Notes: generated by a model not told the origin, from the letters alone. Counted from the first letter of the stretch, positions 43,770-52,833 are shown. The stretch is 64,000 nucleotides of DNA from Streptomyces sp. NBC_00620 (GCF_026341825.1 NZ_JAPENY010000001.1:1798001-1862000); one strand, 5' to 3'. Translations and numbers: made by a program.

Positions 43770-44821
43770 CGCGTACGAAGTTCGGAGAGCACCCCGAACA
43801 CGGCCGCCGTCAGCGGTACGGCCAGCAGCATCCCCAGAACCCCCGCGACGGACGCCCCCGCGGTGATCGCCAGCATCACCACCGCCGGATGCATCTGCAC
43901 GGTCCTGCTCTGCACCATCGGCTGCAGCACATGCCCGTCGAGCACCTGCACCGCGACGACGACTCCGAGCGCCCACGTCGCGATGACGGCCCCCCGGTCC
44001 GCGAGGGCGACCAGCACGGCCACCGCTCCGGAGAGGAACGCGCCGAGATACGGGATGTACGCCCCCACGAAGACCAGCGCTCCCAGGCCCACCGCACCCG
44101 GAACATCGAGGATCAGCAGCCCGACGGTGATGCACGTGGCGTCGATGAGCGCGATGATCGTCGTCCCGCGCATGAAGCCTTCGACGGCCTCGAAGGCACG
44201 GCGGGCCATGGCTTCGACCGTGTCGGCGGTGCCGCGCGGGGCGAGCGACCGGAGGGCTCCCGTGGCCCGGTGGGAGTCCCGGAGGAAGAAGAAGACGAGC
44301 AGCAGGGCGAGCACCGCCATGGCGATCACCTCGCCGACGACGCTGATCCCGCTGATGACCCCGGAGGCCGCCGTACCGCCGAACTTGGCGAGCAGGTCCT
44401 TGGAGTTGGTCGCGATGTCGTCGAGCGAGGTGCCCGCCGCGCCGAAGTGCTCGGCGACCGACTCGGAGGCCTGCTTGAGCGAGGCCACGATCTCGTCACC
44501 GGTGCCGACGAGCGCGGCGACGACGATGTAGACGGTCCCGCCGACCACCGCCACCACCGCGACACAGGTCAGCCCGGCCGCGACCGACCGGTTCACCCCG
44601 GCCTTCACCAGCCGCTGGAACAGCGGCCCCAGCAACGCCGTCCCGAGCAGCGCGAGCAGCACCGGCACGACCGCCGTCCTGACCTGGGAGCACAGCTCGA
44701 TCCCGACCCAGCCGACAGCGGCGGCCAGCAGAATGACGGCACACCAGCCGGCCAGCCGCCGGGCACCTTCGGGAAGTAGCTGCACGCGCCCCAGCTGATC
44801 ATGCGTCAGGCGGGGCGTCAC
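43724..44821 (-). CDS. AI-2E family (PerM-like) membrane transporter
   Basis: 365 aa. Eight membrane spans in the family's 3+5 pattern, with a long amphipathic helical region at ~105-150 (IVASLKQASESVAEHFGAAG) between them, and VGAYIPYLGAFLSGAVAVLVAL plus GHVLQPMVQSRTVQMHPAVV as the conserved C-terminal half. The family exports quorum signals or other small solutes; the substrate is unknown. GTG 44821 has no ribosome-binding site. The 3' end overlaps the regulator at 41595-43769 by 46 nt. Confidence 0.85.
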   Translation of the reverse strand: MTPRLTHDQLGRVQLLPEGARRLAGWCAVILLAAAVGWVGIELCSQVRTAVVPVLLALLGTALLGPLFQRLVKAGVNRSVAAGLTCVAVVAVVGGTVYIVVAALVGTGDEIVASLKQASESVAEHFGAAGTSLDDIATNSKDLLAKFGGTAASGVISGISVVGEVIAMAVLALLLVFFFLRDSHRATGALRSLAPRGTADTVEAMARRAFEAVEGFMRGTTIIALIDATCITVGLLILDVPGAVGLGALVFVGAYIPYLGAFLSGAVAVLVALADRGAVIATWALGVVVAVQVLDGHVLQPMVQSRTVQMHPAVVMLAITAGASVAGVLGMLLAVPLTAAVFGVLSELRTRYSPDSAVESSADGS

Positions 44822-44880
44822 ATGGGGAGGTCCGAAAGGGGGAACGGTGAATTCGCCTGGGCTGCGGGATGATGGGGGCC

Positions 44881-46233
44881 ATGGCGGTCATCACCGAGAT
44901 ACCTGGCCCCAAGGGCCTTCCCGTACTGGGCTCCATACTCGATCTGCGGCGCGACACGCTGGGAACCTTCCTCCGCATACGGCAGGAGTACGGCGACGTC
45001 GTCCGCGTCTCCGCCGGCCCGCCCGGACTCCGTACCGTGCTGCACTGCGTCTTCTCCGCGGAAGGCGCACAGCAGATCCTGGCCTCGCAGGCGGCCAACT
45101 TCCGCAAGGACAACCAGTTCTACGAGGAGCTGCGGCTCTCCGCCGGCAACGGCCTGCTCACCAGCCAGGACGCCGACTACCTGCGCCAACGCCGCCTGAT
45201 CCAGCCGATGTTCACCAAGCGCAGAGTGGACGGCTACGCCGCAGCGGTGACCCTGGAGGCCACCGCCACCGCCGAGAGCTGGCGCGACACCGCCGAGGTG
45301 GACGTCGTACAGGAGATGAACCACCTCGCGCTGCGCACCGTCTCGCGCATCCTCTTCGGCGCCGACGTCGAGGCCGCCGTCGACGTCATCGACCGCAACT
45401 TCCCCGTCATCAACAACTACGTGACACAGCGCGGCTTTTCACCCGCCAACCCGCCGCGCAACTGGCCCACCCCGGCCAACCGGCGGGCCGGGGCCGCGAC
45501 GGGCGAGGTGTACGCGGTCTGCGACCGGATCATCGCCGAGCGCCGCGCCAAGGGCGAGGACGACGGCGACGACCTCCTCTCCCTCCTCTCCAGGGCGGGC
45601 AGCGAGCAGGACGGCACCCTGGACCCCGCCGAGATCCGTGACCAGGTCCTGATCTTCCTGCTGGCGGGCCACGAGACGACCGCCACCTCCATGGCCTTCG
45701 CCCTCCACCTCCTCGCCCTGCACCCCGAGGAACAGGCAAAGGCCCGCCAGGAGGCCGACGCCCTGCCGCCCGACCGCCCCCTCACGGCCACCGACCTCGA
45801 CCGACTCCCGTACCTGACAGCGGTGCTGAAGGAGGCCATGCGCCTGTTCCCGGCCGCTCCGGTCATCGGCCGCCGCTCCGTCGAGGCCGCCGAGATCGAC
45901 GGCCACCTCATCCCCGCCGGCGCCGACGTCCTGATCGCCCCCTGGGTCACCCACCGCCACCCCGGCCTCTGGACCGACCCGGACCACTTCGACCCCGACC
46001 GCTTCACCCCCGAACAGGAAGCCTCCCGCCACCGCTACGCCTGGTTCCCCTTCGGCGGTGGCCCCCGCGCCTGCATCGGCCAGCACTTCTCGATGCTGGA
46101 GTCCGTCCTGGCCCTGGCGGTGCTTCTACGGTCGTACGAGCTGGAGGCGGTGGACACCGAGGTCCCCCTCGCCGCCGGAATCACCCTCCAGGCGACGGGG
46201 CCGGCGCGGGTGCGGCTCCGGGCGCGCAAGTAG
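44881..46233 (+). CDS. Cytochrome P450
   Basis: 450 aa from ATG 44881 (ATG 44869 adds four residues). I-helix AGHETT (262-267), K-helix Glu318/Arg321 (KEAMR), HxHP-type meander, and haem-binding FPFGGGPRACIG with the axial Cys398. These are complete P450 marks, and the short Pro-rich GPKGLPVLGS N-terminus without an anchor means it is soluble. No ferredoxin or reductase gene is adjacent, so electrons must come from elsewhere. I cannot name the CYP family; the sequence looks closer to eukaryote-like bacterial P450s than to the CYP105/107 macrolide types. It is divergent from the AI-2E gene. Confidence 0.92.
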   Translation: MAVITEIPGPKGLPVLGSILDLRRDTLGTFLRIRQEYGDVVRVSAGPPGLRTVLHCVFSAEGAQQILASQAANFRKDNQFYEELRLSAGNGLLTSQDADYLRQRRLIQPMFTKRRVDGYAAAVTLEATATAESWRDTAEVDVVQEMNHLALRTVSRILFGADVEAAVDVIDRNFPVINNYVTQRGFSPANPPRNWPTPANRRAGAATGEVYAVCDRIIAERRAKGEDDGDDLLSLLSRAGSEQDGTLDPAEIRDQVLIFLLAGHETTATSMAFALHLLALHPEEQAKARQEADALPPDRPLTATDLDRLPYLTAVLKEAMRLFPAAPVIGRRSVEAAEIDGHLIPAGADVLIAPWVTHRHPGLWTDPDHFDPDRFTPEQEASRHRYAWFPFGGGPRACIGQHFSMLESVLALAVLLRSYELEAVDTEVPLAAGITLQATGPARVRLRARK

Positions 46234-46239
46234 CGTCAA

Positions 46240-46312
46240 CCGGTACGGCACGGCGAAGGCCCGAAGCCGCAACGTGGAGTCGCAGCTTCGGGCCTTTGTC
46301 GTGCCGTACCGG
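46240..46312. terminator. Long composite terminator hairpin
   Basis: Outer stem 46240-46252 / 46300-46312 (13 bp) and inner stem AAGGCCCGAAGC 46256-46267 / 46285-46296 (12 bp), separated by a 3x3 internal loop. Between the P450 and the convergent pirin gene. Confidence 0.9.
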
Positions 46313-46323
46313 ACCGGGAGTGG

Positions 46324-47295
46324 TTACAGCCCGCCCTCGGTCATTCCGTGCACCGCGGGGACCGTGCCCAGGCGGCCCTTCTGGAAGTCCTCGAAGGCCT
46401 GCTGGAGCTCCTCGCGGGTGTTCATGACGAAGGGGCCGTAGTGGGCCATCGGCTCACGGATGGGCTGGCCGCCGAGGATCACGACCTCCATGTCCGGGGT
46501 GTTGGCGTCCTGCTGCTCGTCCGCGCGGACGGTCAGCGAGGAACCCGCGCCGAAGACGGCCGTCTGTCCGAGGTGCACCGGACGGCGGTCCGCACCGACG
46601 GACCCGCGGCCGGCCAGCACGTACGCGAGACCGTTGAAGTCCTCGCGCCACGGCAGCGTGACCTCGGCGCCGGGCGCGACGGTCGCGTGGACCATCGTGA
46701 TCGGCGTGTGCGTGACGCCCGGGCCCTGGTGACCGTCGAGCTCACCGGCGATGACGCGAAGCAGCGCGCCGCCGTCGGGGGTGGTCAGCAGCTGCACCTG
46801 GCCACCACGGATGTCCTGGTAGCGCGGGGCCATCATCTTGTCCTTGGCAGGCAGGTTCACCCACAGCTGCAGGCCGTGGAAGAGACCGCCCGACATGACG
46901 AGCGACTCCGGCGGAGCCTCGATGTGCAGGAGGCCCGAGCCCGCGGTCATCCACTGAGTGTCACCGTTGGTGATGGTGCCACCGCCACCATTGGAGTCCT
47001 GGTGGTCGAAGATGCCGTCGAGGATGTAGGTCACGGTCTCGAAGCCGCGGTGGGGGTGCCAGGGGGTGCCCTTCGGCTCCCCGGGCGCATACTCCACCTC
47101 GCCCATCTGGTCCATCATGATGAACGGGTCGAGGTGGCGGTAGTTGATCCCGGCGAACGCACGGCGGACCGGGAAGCCCTCGCCCTCGAAGCCGCTGGGC
47201 GCGGTCGTCACGGTGAGCACCGGGCGGGCCACGGCGTCGGCGGACGCGGCTACGCGGGGCAGGGTCAGCGGGTTCTCGACGGTCACTGCAGGCAT
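46324..47295 (-). CDS. Pirin family protein
   Basis: 323 aa. ATG 47295 has a perfect-looking AAGGAGGT. Bicupin: N-terminal cupin with HPHRGFETVTYILDG (metal His at HPHRGFE) and QWMTAGSGLLHIE, C-terminal cupin with LAGRGSVG. Pirins bind Fe(II)/Ni; some have quercetinase activity, others modulate transcription or pyruvate metabolism. An AT-rich interrupted inverted repeat at 47314-47337 is just upstream and is a likely operator. Confidence 0.92.
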   Translation of the reverse strand: MPAVTVENPLTLPRVAASADAVARPVLTVTTAPSGFEGEGFPVRRAFAGINYRHLDPFIMMDQMGEVEYAPGEPKGTPWHPHRGFETVTYILDGIFDHQDSNGGGGTITNGDTQWMTAGSGLLHIEAPPESLVMSGGLFHGLQLWVNLPAKDKMMAPRYQDIRGGQVQLLTTPDGGALLRVIAGELDGHQGPGVTHTPITMVHATVAPGAEVTLPWREDFNGLAYVLAGRGSVGADRRPVHLGQTAVFGAGSSLTVRADEQQDANTPDMEVVILGGQPIREPMAHYGPFVMNTREELQQAFEDFQKGRLGTVPAVHGMTEGGL

Positions 47296-47313
47296 GTCGG
47301 TACCTCCTTGTGC

Positions 47314-47337
47314 GTTCAGTTTAGTTGATTGTTGAAC
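47314..47337. promoter_or_regulatory. AT-rich inverted repeat upstream of pirin gene
   Basis: GTTCA-N14-TGAAC in an unusually AT-rich block (TTTAGTTGATTGTTGAAC). It lies 19-42 nt before the start codon, where a MarR-type or similar repressor would act. The regulator is not in the window. Confidence 0.45.
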
Positions 47338-47356
47338 TTTCTGCTACCCGTAACGA

Positions 47357-47390
47357 CGGACGCCCGGAGGGCATTCCCTCCGGGCGTCCG
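47357..47390. terminator. Terminator after SseB-like gene
   Basis: 15-bp perfect stem CGGACGCCCGGAGGG (47357-47371) / CCCTCCGGGCGTCCG (47376-47390), loop CATT. Confidence 0.92.
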
Positions 47391-47415
47391 GGATGAGTAC
47401 AGGCGCAGGTGAGCC

Positions 47416-47907
47416 TCAGCCGTACATACGGCGCATCGCGAAGTCCACCATCTGCTCCACCGCCTTGGCGTCGAAGACCATGCGGTGCTCGCCCTCCATG
47501 TCGACCACGAAGCCGTAGCCGGTGGGAAGCAGGTCGATCACCTCGGCGCCGGTGATCACGAAGTACTTGGACTCCTTGCCGGCGTACCGGCGGAGCTCCT
47601 TGAGCGAGGTGAACATGGGGATGACCGGCTGCTGGGTGTTGTGCAGCGCCAGGAATCCGGGGTTGTCGCCGCGCGGGCAGTAGACCTTCGAGGTCGCGAA
47701 GACCTGCTGGAAGTCCTCGGCGGCCATCGATCCCGTGGTGAACGCGCGGACCGCGTCCGCGAGGGACGGCGGGGACGGCTCGGGGTAGAGCGGCGGCTGC
47801 TGCCCGTACCCGCCGGGCATCTGGCCGCCCGGCATCTGCCCGGGCATCTGCTGCTGGGGCGCGGCGTACCCCTGCTGTGCACCCGCGTTCTGGTCATAGC
47901 CGTACAT
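47416..47907 (-). CDS. SseB-domain protein with Gln/Pro/Gly-rich head
   Basis: 163 aa. Residues 1-~45 are low complexity (QQQMPGQMPGGQMPGGYGQQP). The rest is a compact domain with GFLALHNTQQPVIPMFTSLKELRRY and AEVIDLLPTGYGFVVDMEG, the SseB N-terminal-domain pattern. ATG 47907 has no ribosome-binding site, but TACGCT seven nt upstream fits a leaderless mRNA. The longer frame to 48048 is non-coding. Actinobacterial homologues sit near secretion or septum genes in some species; the role here is unknown. Confidence 0.78.
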   Translation of the reverse strand: MYGYDQNAGAQQGYAAPQQQMPGQMPGGQMPGGYGQQPPLYPEPSPPSLADAVRAFTTGSMAAEDFQQVFATSKVYCPRGDNPGFLALHNTQQPVIPMFTSLKELRRYAGKESKYFVITGAEVIDLLPTGYGFVVDMEGEHRMVFDAKAVEQMVDFAMRRMYG

Positions 47908-48132
47908 GCGCGCAAGCGTACCGAGGCGACCGCCCCGGCGTGCCGGTACGGGGTGACCGACCGGGCCGGCCGGTACAGGGCGCGCACGGGACGCCCGGGA
48001 ACCCGGCACACCCATGGGGAGTTCACAGACACCGCCCTGGTTTCCCACAGCGGGCGCTCATAGCTTCTGCCTCATCAAAGAACGCACCACGCACCGGCAA
48101 AGATCGGGCAACCAGCAACAGGGGGCAGGGCC

Positions 48133-48996
48133 ATGCACGGACACGGACACCACGACGACGAAGTCCACGAGCACGACAGGGGTCTCTCCTACGACCTCCC
48201 CGTCCTCGCCCGCCGCCGGATGATCCGGCTGATGGCGGGGGCGAGCCTGATACCCCTGGTCGGCTGCGCGGCCGACGACGAGACCTCCGCCTCCTCATCC
48301 ACCTCGTCCTCCTCTTCTTCCTCCAGCAGCTCGTCTTCTTCTTCCTCCTCCTCCTCGTCCGCCGAGTGCGCGACGATCCCGAACGAGACGGCGGGCCCGT
48401 ACCCCGGCGACGGCTCGAACGGCGTGAACGTCCTGAAGGAGAGCGGTGTCGTGCGGAGCGACATCAGGTCGAGCTTCGGCGACTCGGCGGGCGGCACGGC
48501 CGAGGGAGTGCCCCTGACGATCACGCTCACGGTCGTCGACGCCGCCTCCGGCTGCGGCACGGCCAAGGAGGGCGCGGCCGTCTATCTGTGGCACTGCGAC
48601 CGGGAGGGGAACTACTCCCTGTACTCCGAGGGCGTCACCGAGGAGAACTACCTGCGCGGGGTCCAGGAGACGGACGACAAGGGCCAGGTCACCTTCACCA
48701 GCATCTTCCCCGCCTGCTACTCGGGCCGCTGGCCGCACATCCACTTCGAGGTCTACGGCAGCCTGGCGGACGCCACGGCGGCGACCTCCATCACGAACAC
48801 CTCGCAGCTCGCGTTCCCGAAGGACGTCTGCGACACGGTGTACGCGACGGACGGCTACAGCAAGAGCGTGTCCAACCTGAGCCAGCTCTCGCTGGAGACG
48901 GACGGCATCTTCAGCGACGGCTACGACCAGCAGCTGGCGACCATGGCGGGTAGCGTCGAGAAGGGCTACACGGCCACTCTCACGGTTCCGGTGTAG
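48133..48996 (+). CDS. Intradiol-dioxygenase-like lipoprotein with poly-Ser tract, paralogue 3
   Basis: 287 aa. His-rich start (HGHGHHDD), Tat motif ARRRMIRLM (26-34) and lipobox LVGC with C45, so probably a Tat lipoprotein. A run of 19 serines (58-76) links it to the dioxygenase domain. Ligands: YSLYSEG, NYLRG, HIHFEV give the Tyr2His2 set. Sequence is only distantly related to the tandem pair at 37247-39287, though the core is recognisable. It has a C-terminal extension (~225-287) with YATDGYSKSV. It could act on catechols at the cell surface. Confidence 0.85.
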   Translation: MHGHGHHDDEVHEHDRGLSYDLPVLARRRMIRLMAGASLIPLVGCAADDETSASSSTSSSSSSSSSSSSSSSSSSSAECATIPNETAGPYPGDGSNGVNVLKESGVVRSDIRSSFGDSAGGTAEGVPLTITLTVVDAASGCGTAKEGAAVYLWHCDREGNYSLYSEGVTEENYLRGVQETDDKGQVTFTSIFPACYSGRWPHIHFEVYGSLADATAATSITNTSQLAFPKDVCDTVYATDGYSKSVSNLSQLSLETDGIFSDGYDQQLATMAGSVEKGYTATLTVPV

Positions 48997-49073
48997 GGCA
49001 GGCGCACGGCCCTGCGCGTCGTGAGGCTCGCGGTCGGACTCGTCACAGATGCCCGTTCGGGGTTGCGTCTTAT

Positions 49074-49089
49074 TACCGACGGGTAGCAT
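49074..49089 (+). promoter_or_regulatory. Promoter/operator region of acyl-CoA dehydrogenase gene
   Basis: TACC-GACG-GGTA inverted repeat (49074-49085) overlaps TAGCAT (49084-49089), a -10-like hexamer; TTGCGT at 49063-49068 could be the -35, with a short 15-nt spacer. The overlap is consistent with a TetR-type fatty-acid regulator site; tentative. Confidence 0.35.
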
Positions 49090-49176
49090 CATCGTAGCTA
49101 CTTGCTGGTACGTGAAACGAGGCTGCGAGTTCTCCGAAGTGCTTCGGCCTCCCCGATCCCTTACGGAGCCGTCGCC

Positions 49177-51003
49177 ATGGGGCACTACAAGTCGAATCTC
49201 CGCGACATCGAGTTCAACCTCTTCGAGGTGCTCGGGCGCGACAAGGTGTACGGCACCGGCCCGTTCGCGGAGATGGACGTCGATACCGCCAAGAGCATCC
49301 TCGGGGAGCTGACCAGGCTCTCGGAGAACGAGCTCGCCGAGTCCTTCGCGGACGCCGACCGCAACCCGCCGGTCTTCGACCCGGAGACCAACACCGCACC
49401 CGTACCGGCGTCCTTCAAAAAGTCGTACAAAGCCTTCATGGACTCCGAGTACTGGCGTCTGGGCCTGCCCGAGGAGATCGGCGGTACGACCGCCCCCGCG
49501 TCCCTGATCTGGGGGTTCGCGGAGCTGATCCTGGGTGCGAACCCGGCTGTCTGGATGTACTCGTCGGGACCGGCCTTCGCGGGGATCCTCTTCGACGAGG
49601 GCAATGACGTACAGAAGAAGATCGCTCAGATCGCGGTGGACCGGACCTGGGGTTCGACCATGGTCCTCACCGAGCCCGACGCGGGCTCCGACGTGGGCGC
49701 CGGCCGCACCAAGGCGATCGAGCAGGAGGACGGCTCCTGGCACATCGAGGGCGTGAAGCGGTTCATCACCTCCGGTGAGCACGACATGGAGGAGAACATC
49801 CTTCACTACGTGCTGGCCCGTCCCGAGGGCTCCGGTCCCGGCACCAAGGGCCTGTCCCTCTTCATGGTCCCGAAGTACCTGTTCGACTTCGAGACCGGCG
49901 AGCTGGGCGAGCGCAACGGCGCCTACGCCACGAACGTCGAGCACAAGATGGGCCTCAAGGCCTCCAACACCTGCGAGATGACCTTCGGCGACCGGCACCC
50001 CGCCAAGGGCTGGCTGATCGGCGACAAGCACGACGGCATCCGCCAGATGTTCCGGATCATCGAGTTCGCTCGCATGATGGTCGGTACGAAGGCGATCTCG
50101 ACGCTGTCGACGGGTTACCTGAACGCGCTCGAGTACGCCAAGGAGCGCGTCCAGGGGCCCGACCTCGCGAACTTCATGGACAAGGCCGCGCCCAAGGTCA
50201 CCATCACGCACCACCCGGACGTGCGCCGCGCCCTCATCACGCAGAAGGCGTACGCCGAGGGCATGCGCGCCCTGGTACTGCACACCGCGGCCGTCCAGGA
50301 CGAGATCGCGGTCCAGACGGCGGCGGGCGAGGACACCTCGCAGCTGCACGCCCTCAACGACCTGCTCCTGCCGATCGTGAAGGGCTACGGCTCCGAGAAG
50401 GGCTACGAGCAGCTCGCGCAGTCGCTGCAGACCTTCGGCGGCTCCGGGTTCCTCCAGGAGTACCCGATCGAGCAGTACATCCGCGACGCCAAGATCGACA
50501 CCCTGTACGAGGGCACCACCGCGATCCAGGGCCAGGACTTCTTCTTCCGGAAGATCGTCCGCAACCAGGGCGCGGCGCTCAACTCCCTCGCCGAGGACAT
50601 CAAGAAGTTCCTCGCCCTCGGCACGGGCGGCGAGGAGCTCTCCGCGGCCCGCGAGCAGCTCGCCAAGGCCGCCGTCGAGCTGGAGGCCATCGTCGGCCTG
50701 ATGCTGACGGACCTCGCGGCGACCGAGCAGGACGTCAAGAACATCTACAAGGTGGGCCTGAACACCACCCGGCTGCTGATGGCCTCCGGTGACGTCGTCG
50801 TCGGTTACCTGCTGCTGCGCGGTGCCGCGGTCGCCGCCGAGAAGCTCGAGACGGCCTCGGCGAAGGACAAGCCCTTCTACAGCGGCAAGATCGCGGCCGC
50901 GAAGTTCTTCGCCGCCACCGTCCTGCCGGGTGTCACGGGCGCGCGCAAGCTCGCCGAGGGCGTGGACCTCGACCTGATGGAGCTGGACGAGGCGGCCTTC
51001 TAA
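49177..51003 (+). CDS. Acyl-CoA dehydrogenase (FadE-like)
   Basis: 608 aa, longer than the usual ~385 because of a C-terminal extension, as in the large FadE class. GGAG precedes ATG 49177; upstream in-frame codons to 49102 are not conserved-looking. Motifs: [14 protein letters not shown] (FAD/substrate site), [19 protein letters not shown], and [24 protein letters not shown] with [12 protein letters not shown] (catalytic Glu in YEG). It carries out the first step of fatty-acyl beta-oxidation using FAD. Monocistronic, with a 21-bp terminator after it. Confidence 0.93.
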   Translation: MGHYKSNLRDIEFNLFEVLGRDKVYGTGPFAEMDVDTAKSILGELTRLSENELAESFADADRNPPVFDPETNTAPVPASFKKSYKAFMDSEYWRLGLPEEIGGTTAPASLIWGFAELILGANPAVWMYSSGPAFAGILFDEGNDVQKKIAQIAVDRTWGSTMVLTEPDAGSDVGAGRTKAIEQEDGSWHIEGVKRFITSGEHDMEENILHYVLARPEGSGPGTKGLSLFMVPKYLFDFETGELGERNGAYATNVEHKMGLKASNTCEMTFGDRHPAKGWLIGDKHDGIRQMFRIIEFARMMVGTKAISTLSTGYLNALEYAKERVQGPDLANFMDKAAPKVTITHHPDVRRALITQKAYAEGMRALVLHTAAVQDEIAVQTAAGEDTSQLHALNDLLLPIVKGYGSEKGYEQLAQSLQTFGGSGFLQEYPIEQYIRDAKIDTLYEGTTAIQGQDFFFRKIVRNQGAALNSLAEDIKKFLALGTGGEELSAAREQLAKAAVELEAIVGLMLTDLAATEQDVKNIYKVGLNTTRLLMASGDVVVGYLLLRGAAVAAEKLETASAKDKPFYSGKIAAAKFFAATVLPGVTGARKLAEGVDLDLMELDEAAF

Positions 51004-51059
51004 GTCCTCCGGATTCCTGCCGCGTCGCACCAAAGCCGCGCCGCGGCGCACTCCGGGAC

Positions 51060-51108
51060 AGGGCGGACACCTGACTGGAACCTGTCCTTCCAGTCAGGTG
51101 TCCGCCCT
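51060..51108 (+). terminator. Terminator after acyl-CoA dehydrogenase
   Basis: 21-bp perfect inverted repeat: left arm 51060-51080, 7-nt loop, right arm 51088-51108, followed by TCACAA. Confidence 0.92.
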
Positions 51109-51122
51109 TCACAACCCCGTTA

Positions 51123-51158
51123 CGAGGGCCCGTTCCCATCCCCGGGAGCGGGCCCTCG
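51123..51158 (+). terminator. Second hairpin, terminator or leader element
   Basis: CGAGGGCCCG (51123-51132) pairs with CGGGCCCTCG (51149-51158) and TTCCC with GGGAG, about 15 bp with one mismatch. It ends 21 nt before the aminopeptidase start codon, so it could be either a tandem terminator or part of a 5' leader. Confidence 0.6.
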
Positions 51159-51179
51159 GGCGTCGTTAAGGTGAACCCC

Positions 51180-52487
51180 ATGAGCACTCCCTCCCGCTTC
51201 GACCGCGGCCACACCGACGACCTCATGCCCTTCCTGGCGGCGAGTCCGACGCCGTACCACGCCGTGGCGAACGCCGCCGAGCGGCTGGAGAAGGCCGGAT
51301 TCCGTCAGGTCGCCGAGACCGACGCGTGGGAGGGGACGAGCGGCGGGAAGTACGTGCTGCGCGGGGGTGCGCTCGTCGCCTGGTACGTCCCGGAGGGCGC
51401 CGAGCCGCACACCCCGTTCCGGATCGTGGGCGCGCACACCGACTCCCCCAACCTGCGGGTGAAGCCGCGCCCGGACAGCGGGGCGCACGGCTGGCGGCAG
51501 GTGGCCGTGGAGATCTACGGCGGGCCGCTGCTGAACTCCTGGCTGGACCGGGACCTGGGCCTGGCGGGGCGCCTCTCGCTGCGGGACGGCTCGACGCGCC
51601 TGGTGAACATCGACCGCGCGCTGCTGCGGGTGCCCCAACTCGCCGTCCACCTGGACCGTTCCGTGTCCACGGAGGGCCTGAAGCTGGACAAGCAGCGTCA
51701 TCTGCAGCCCATTTGGGGCCTGGGCGAGGAGGTACGCGACGGCGACCTGATCGCCTTCCTGGAGGAGGAGTCGGGCCTTGACGCCGGCGAGGTGACCGGC
51801 TGGGACCTGATGACCCACTCCGTGGAGCCGCCCTCCTACCTGGGCCGCGACAGGGAGCTGCTGGCAGGACCGCGCATGGACAACCTGCTGTCCGTGCACG
51901 CCGGTACGGCGGCCCTCGCGGCGGTCGCGACGGCTGACGCCGGTCAGCCGTACCTCCCGTACATCCCCGTCCTCGCCGCCTTCGACCACGAGGAGAACGG
52001 CTCGCAGAGCGACACCGGCGCGGACGGGCCGCTCCTCGGCAGCGTCCTGGAGCGCTCGGTGTTCGCGCGCGGGGGCTCGTACGAGGACCGGGCGCGCGCC
52101 TTCGCCGGCACCGTCTGTCTGTCCTCGGACACCGGCCACGCCATCCACCCCAACTACGCGGAGCGGCACGACCCGACGCACCACCCGCGCGCGGGCGGCG
52201 GCCCCATCCTCAAGGTGAACGTCAACAACCGCTACGCCACGGACGGTTCGGGCCGCGCGGTCTTCGCCGCCGCCTGCGAGAAGGCCGGCGTGCCCTTCCA
52301 GTCCTTCGTCTCCAACAACTCGATGCCCTGCGGCACCACCATCGGCCCGATCACCGCGGCCCGCCACGGCATCAAGACCGTCGACATCGGGGTCGCCATC
52401 CTGTCCATGCACAGCGCGCGTGAACTGTGCGGCGCGGACGACCCGTTCCTGCTGGCGAACGCGATGGTCGCCTTCCTGGAGGGATAG
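51180..52487 (+). CDS. M18-family aminopeptidase
   Basis: 435 aa. AAGGTGA precedes ATG 51180. M18 motifs: GAHTDSPNLRVKP (metal His, Asp), GGPLLNSWLDRDLGLAGR, MDNLLSVHA, FDHEENGSQS (catalytic Glu and metal Glu) and DTGHAIHPNYAERHDPTHHP (metal His/Asp). It is a dinuclear zinc exopeptidase, usually a large dodecamer, removing N-terminal acidic or neutral residues in the cytoplasm. A small membrane gene follows after 100 nt. Confidence 0.93.
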   Translation: MSTPSRFDRGHTDDLMPFLAASPTPYHAVANAAERLEKAGFRQVAETDAWEGTSGGKYVLRGGALVAWYVPEGAEPHTPFRIVGAHTDSPNLRVKPRPDSGAHGWRQVAVEIYGGPLLNSWLDRDLGLAGRLSLRDGSTRLVNIDRALLRVPQLAVHLDRSVSTEGLKLDKQRHLQPIWGLGEEVRDGDLIAFLEEESGLDAGEVTGWDLMTHSVEPPSYLGRDRELLAGPRMDNLLSVHAGTAALAAVATADAGQPYLPYIPVLAAFDHEENGSQSDTGADGPLLGSVLERSVFARGGSYEDRARAFAGTVCLSSDTGHAIHPNYAERHDPTHHPRAGGGPILKVNVNNRYATDGSGRAVFAAACEKAGVPFQSFVSNNSMPCGTTIGPITAARHGIKTVDIGVAILSMHSARELCGADDPFLLANAMVAFLEG

Positions 52488-52587
52488 CCCACCGGATGCC
52501 TCCGCGTGCGTCCGCATGTCCAGGGCCGGGTCGGGTACCCGGAGTTGGCCAGAACGACGCCGAGTCGAACACAAGGAGGCGAAACCC

Positions 52588-52833
52588 ATGGGCCTGGGCG
52601 GGTGCATCATTCTGATCGCCGCAGGAGCGATCCTCACGTTCGCGACCGACTGGGACATGCAAGGTGTCAACCTCGACCTGGTCGGCATCATCTTCATGAT
52701 CGTCGGACTGATCGGTGTGGCGACCTTCAGCAGCGTCGCCAGGCGAAGGCGCGTGGTCATGGGGGCCGGCACCCCGGTGATCGACGAGGAACGCCCGCAC
52801 CGGGGCAGCTACCGCGACGGGCAGGGCTCGTAG
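52588..52833 (+). CDS. Small two-span membrane protein (DUF6458-like)
   Basis: 81 aa. Strong AAGGAGG ribosome-binding site before ATG 52588. Two spans: GGCIILIAAGAILTFATDW and VGIIFMIVGLIGVATFS, joined by DMQGVNLDLVG, and a basic cytoplasmic tail ending in Asp/Arg/Ser. This short-protein pattern is a widespread actinobacterial family of unknown function. Confidence 0.8.
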   Translation: MGLGGCIILIAAGAILTFATDWDMQGVNLDLVGIIFMIVGLIGVATFSSVARRRRVVMGAGTPVIDEERPHRGSYRDGQGS

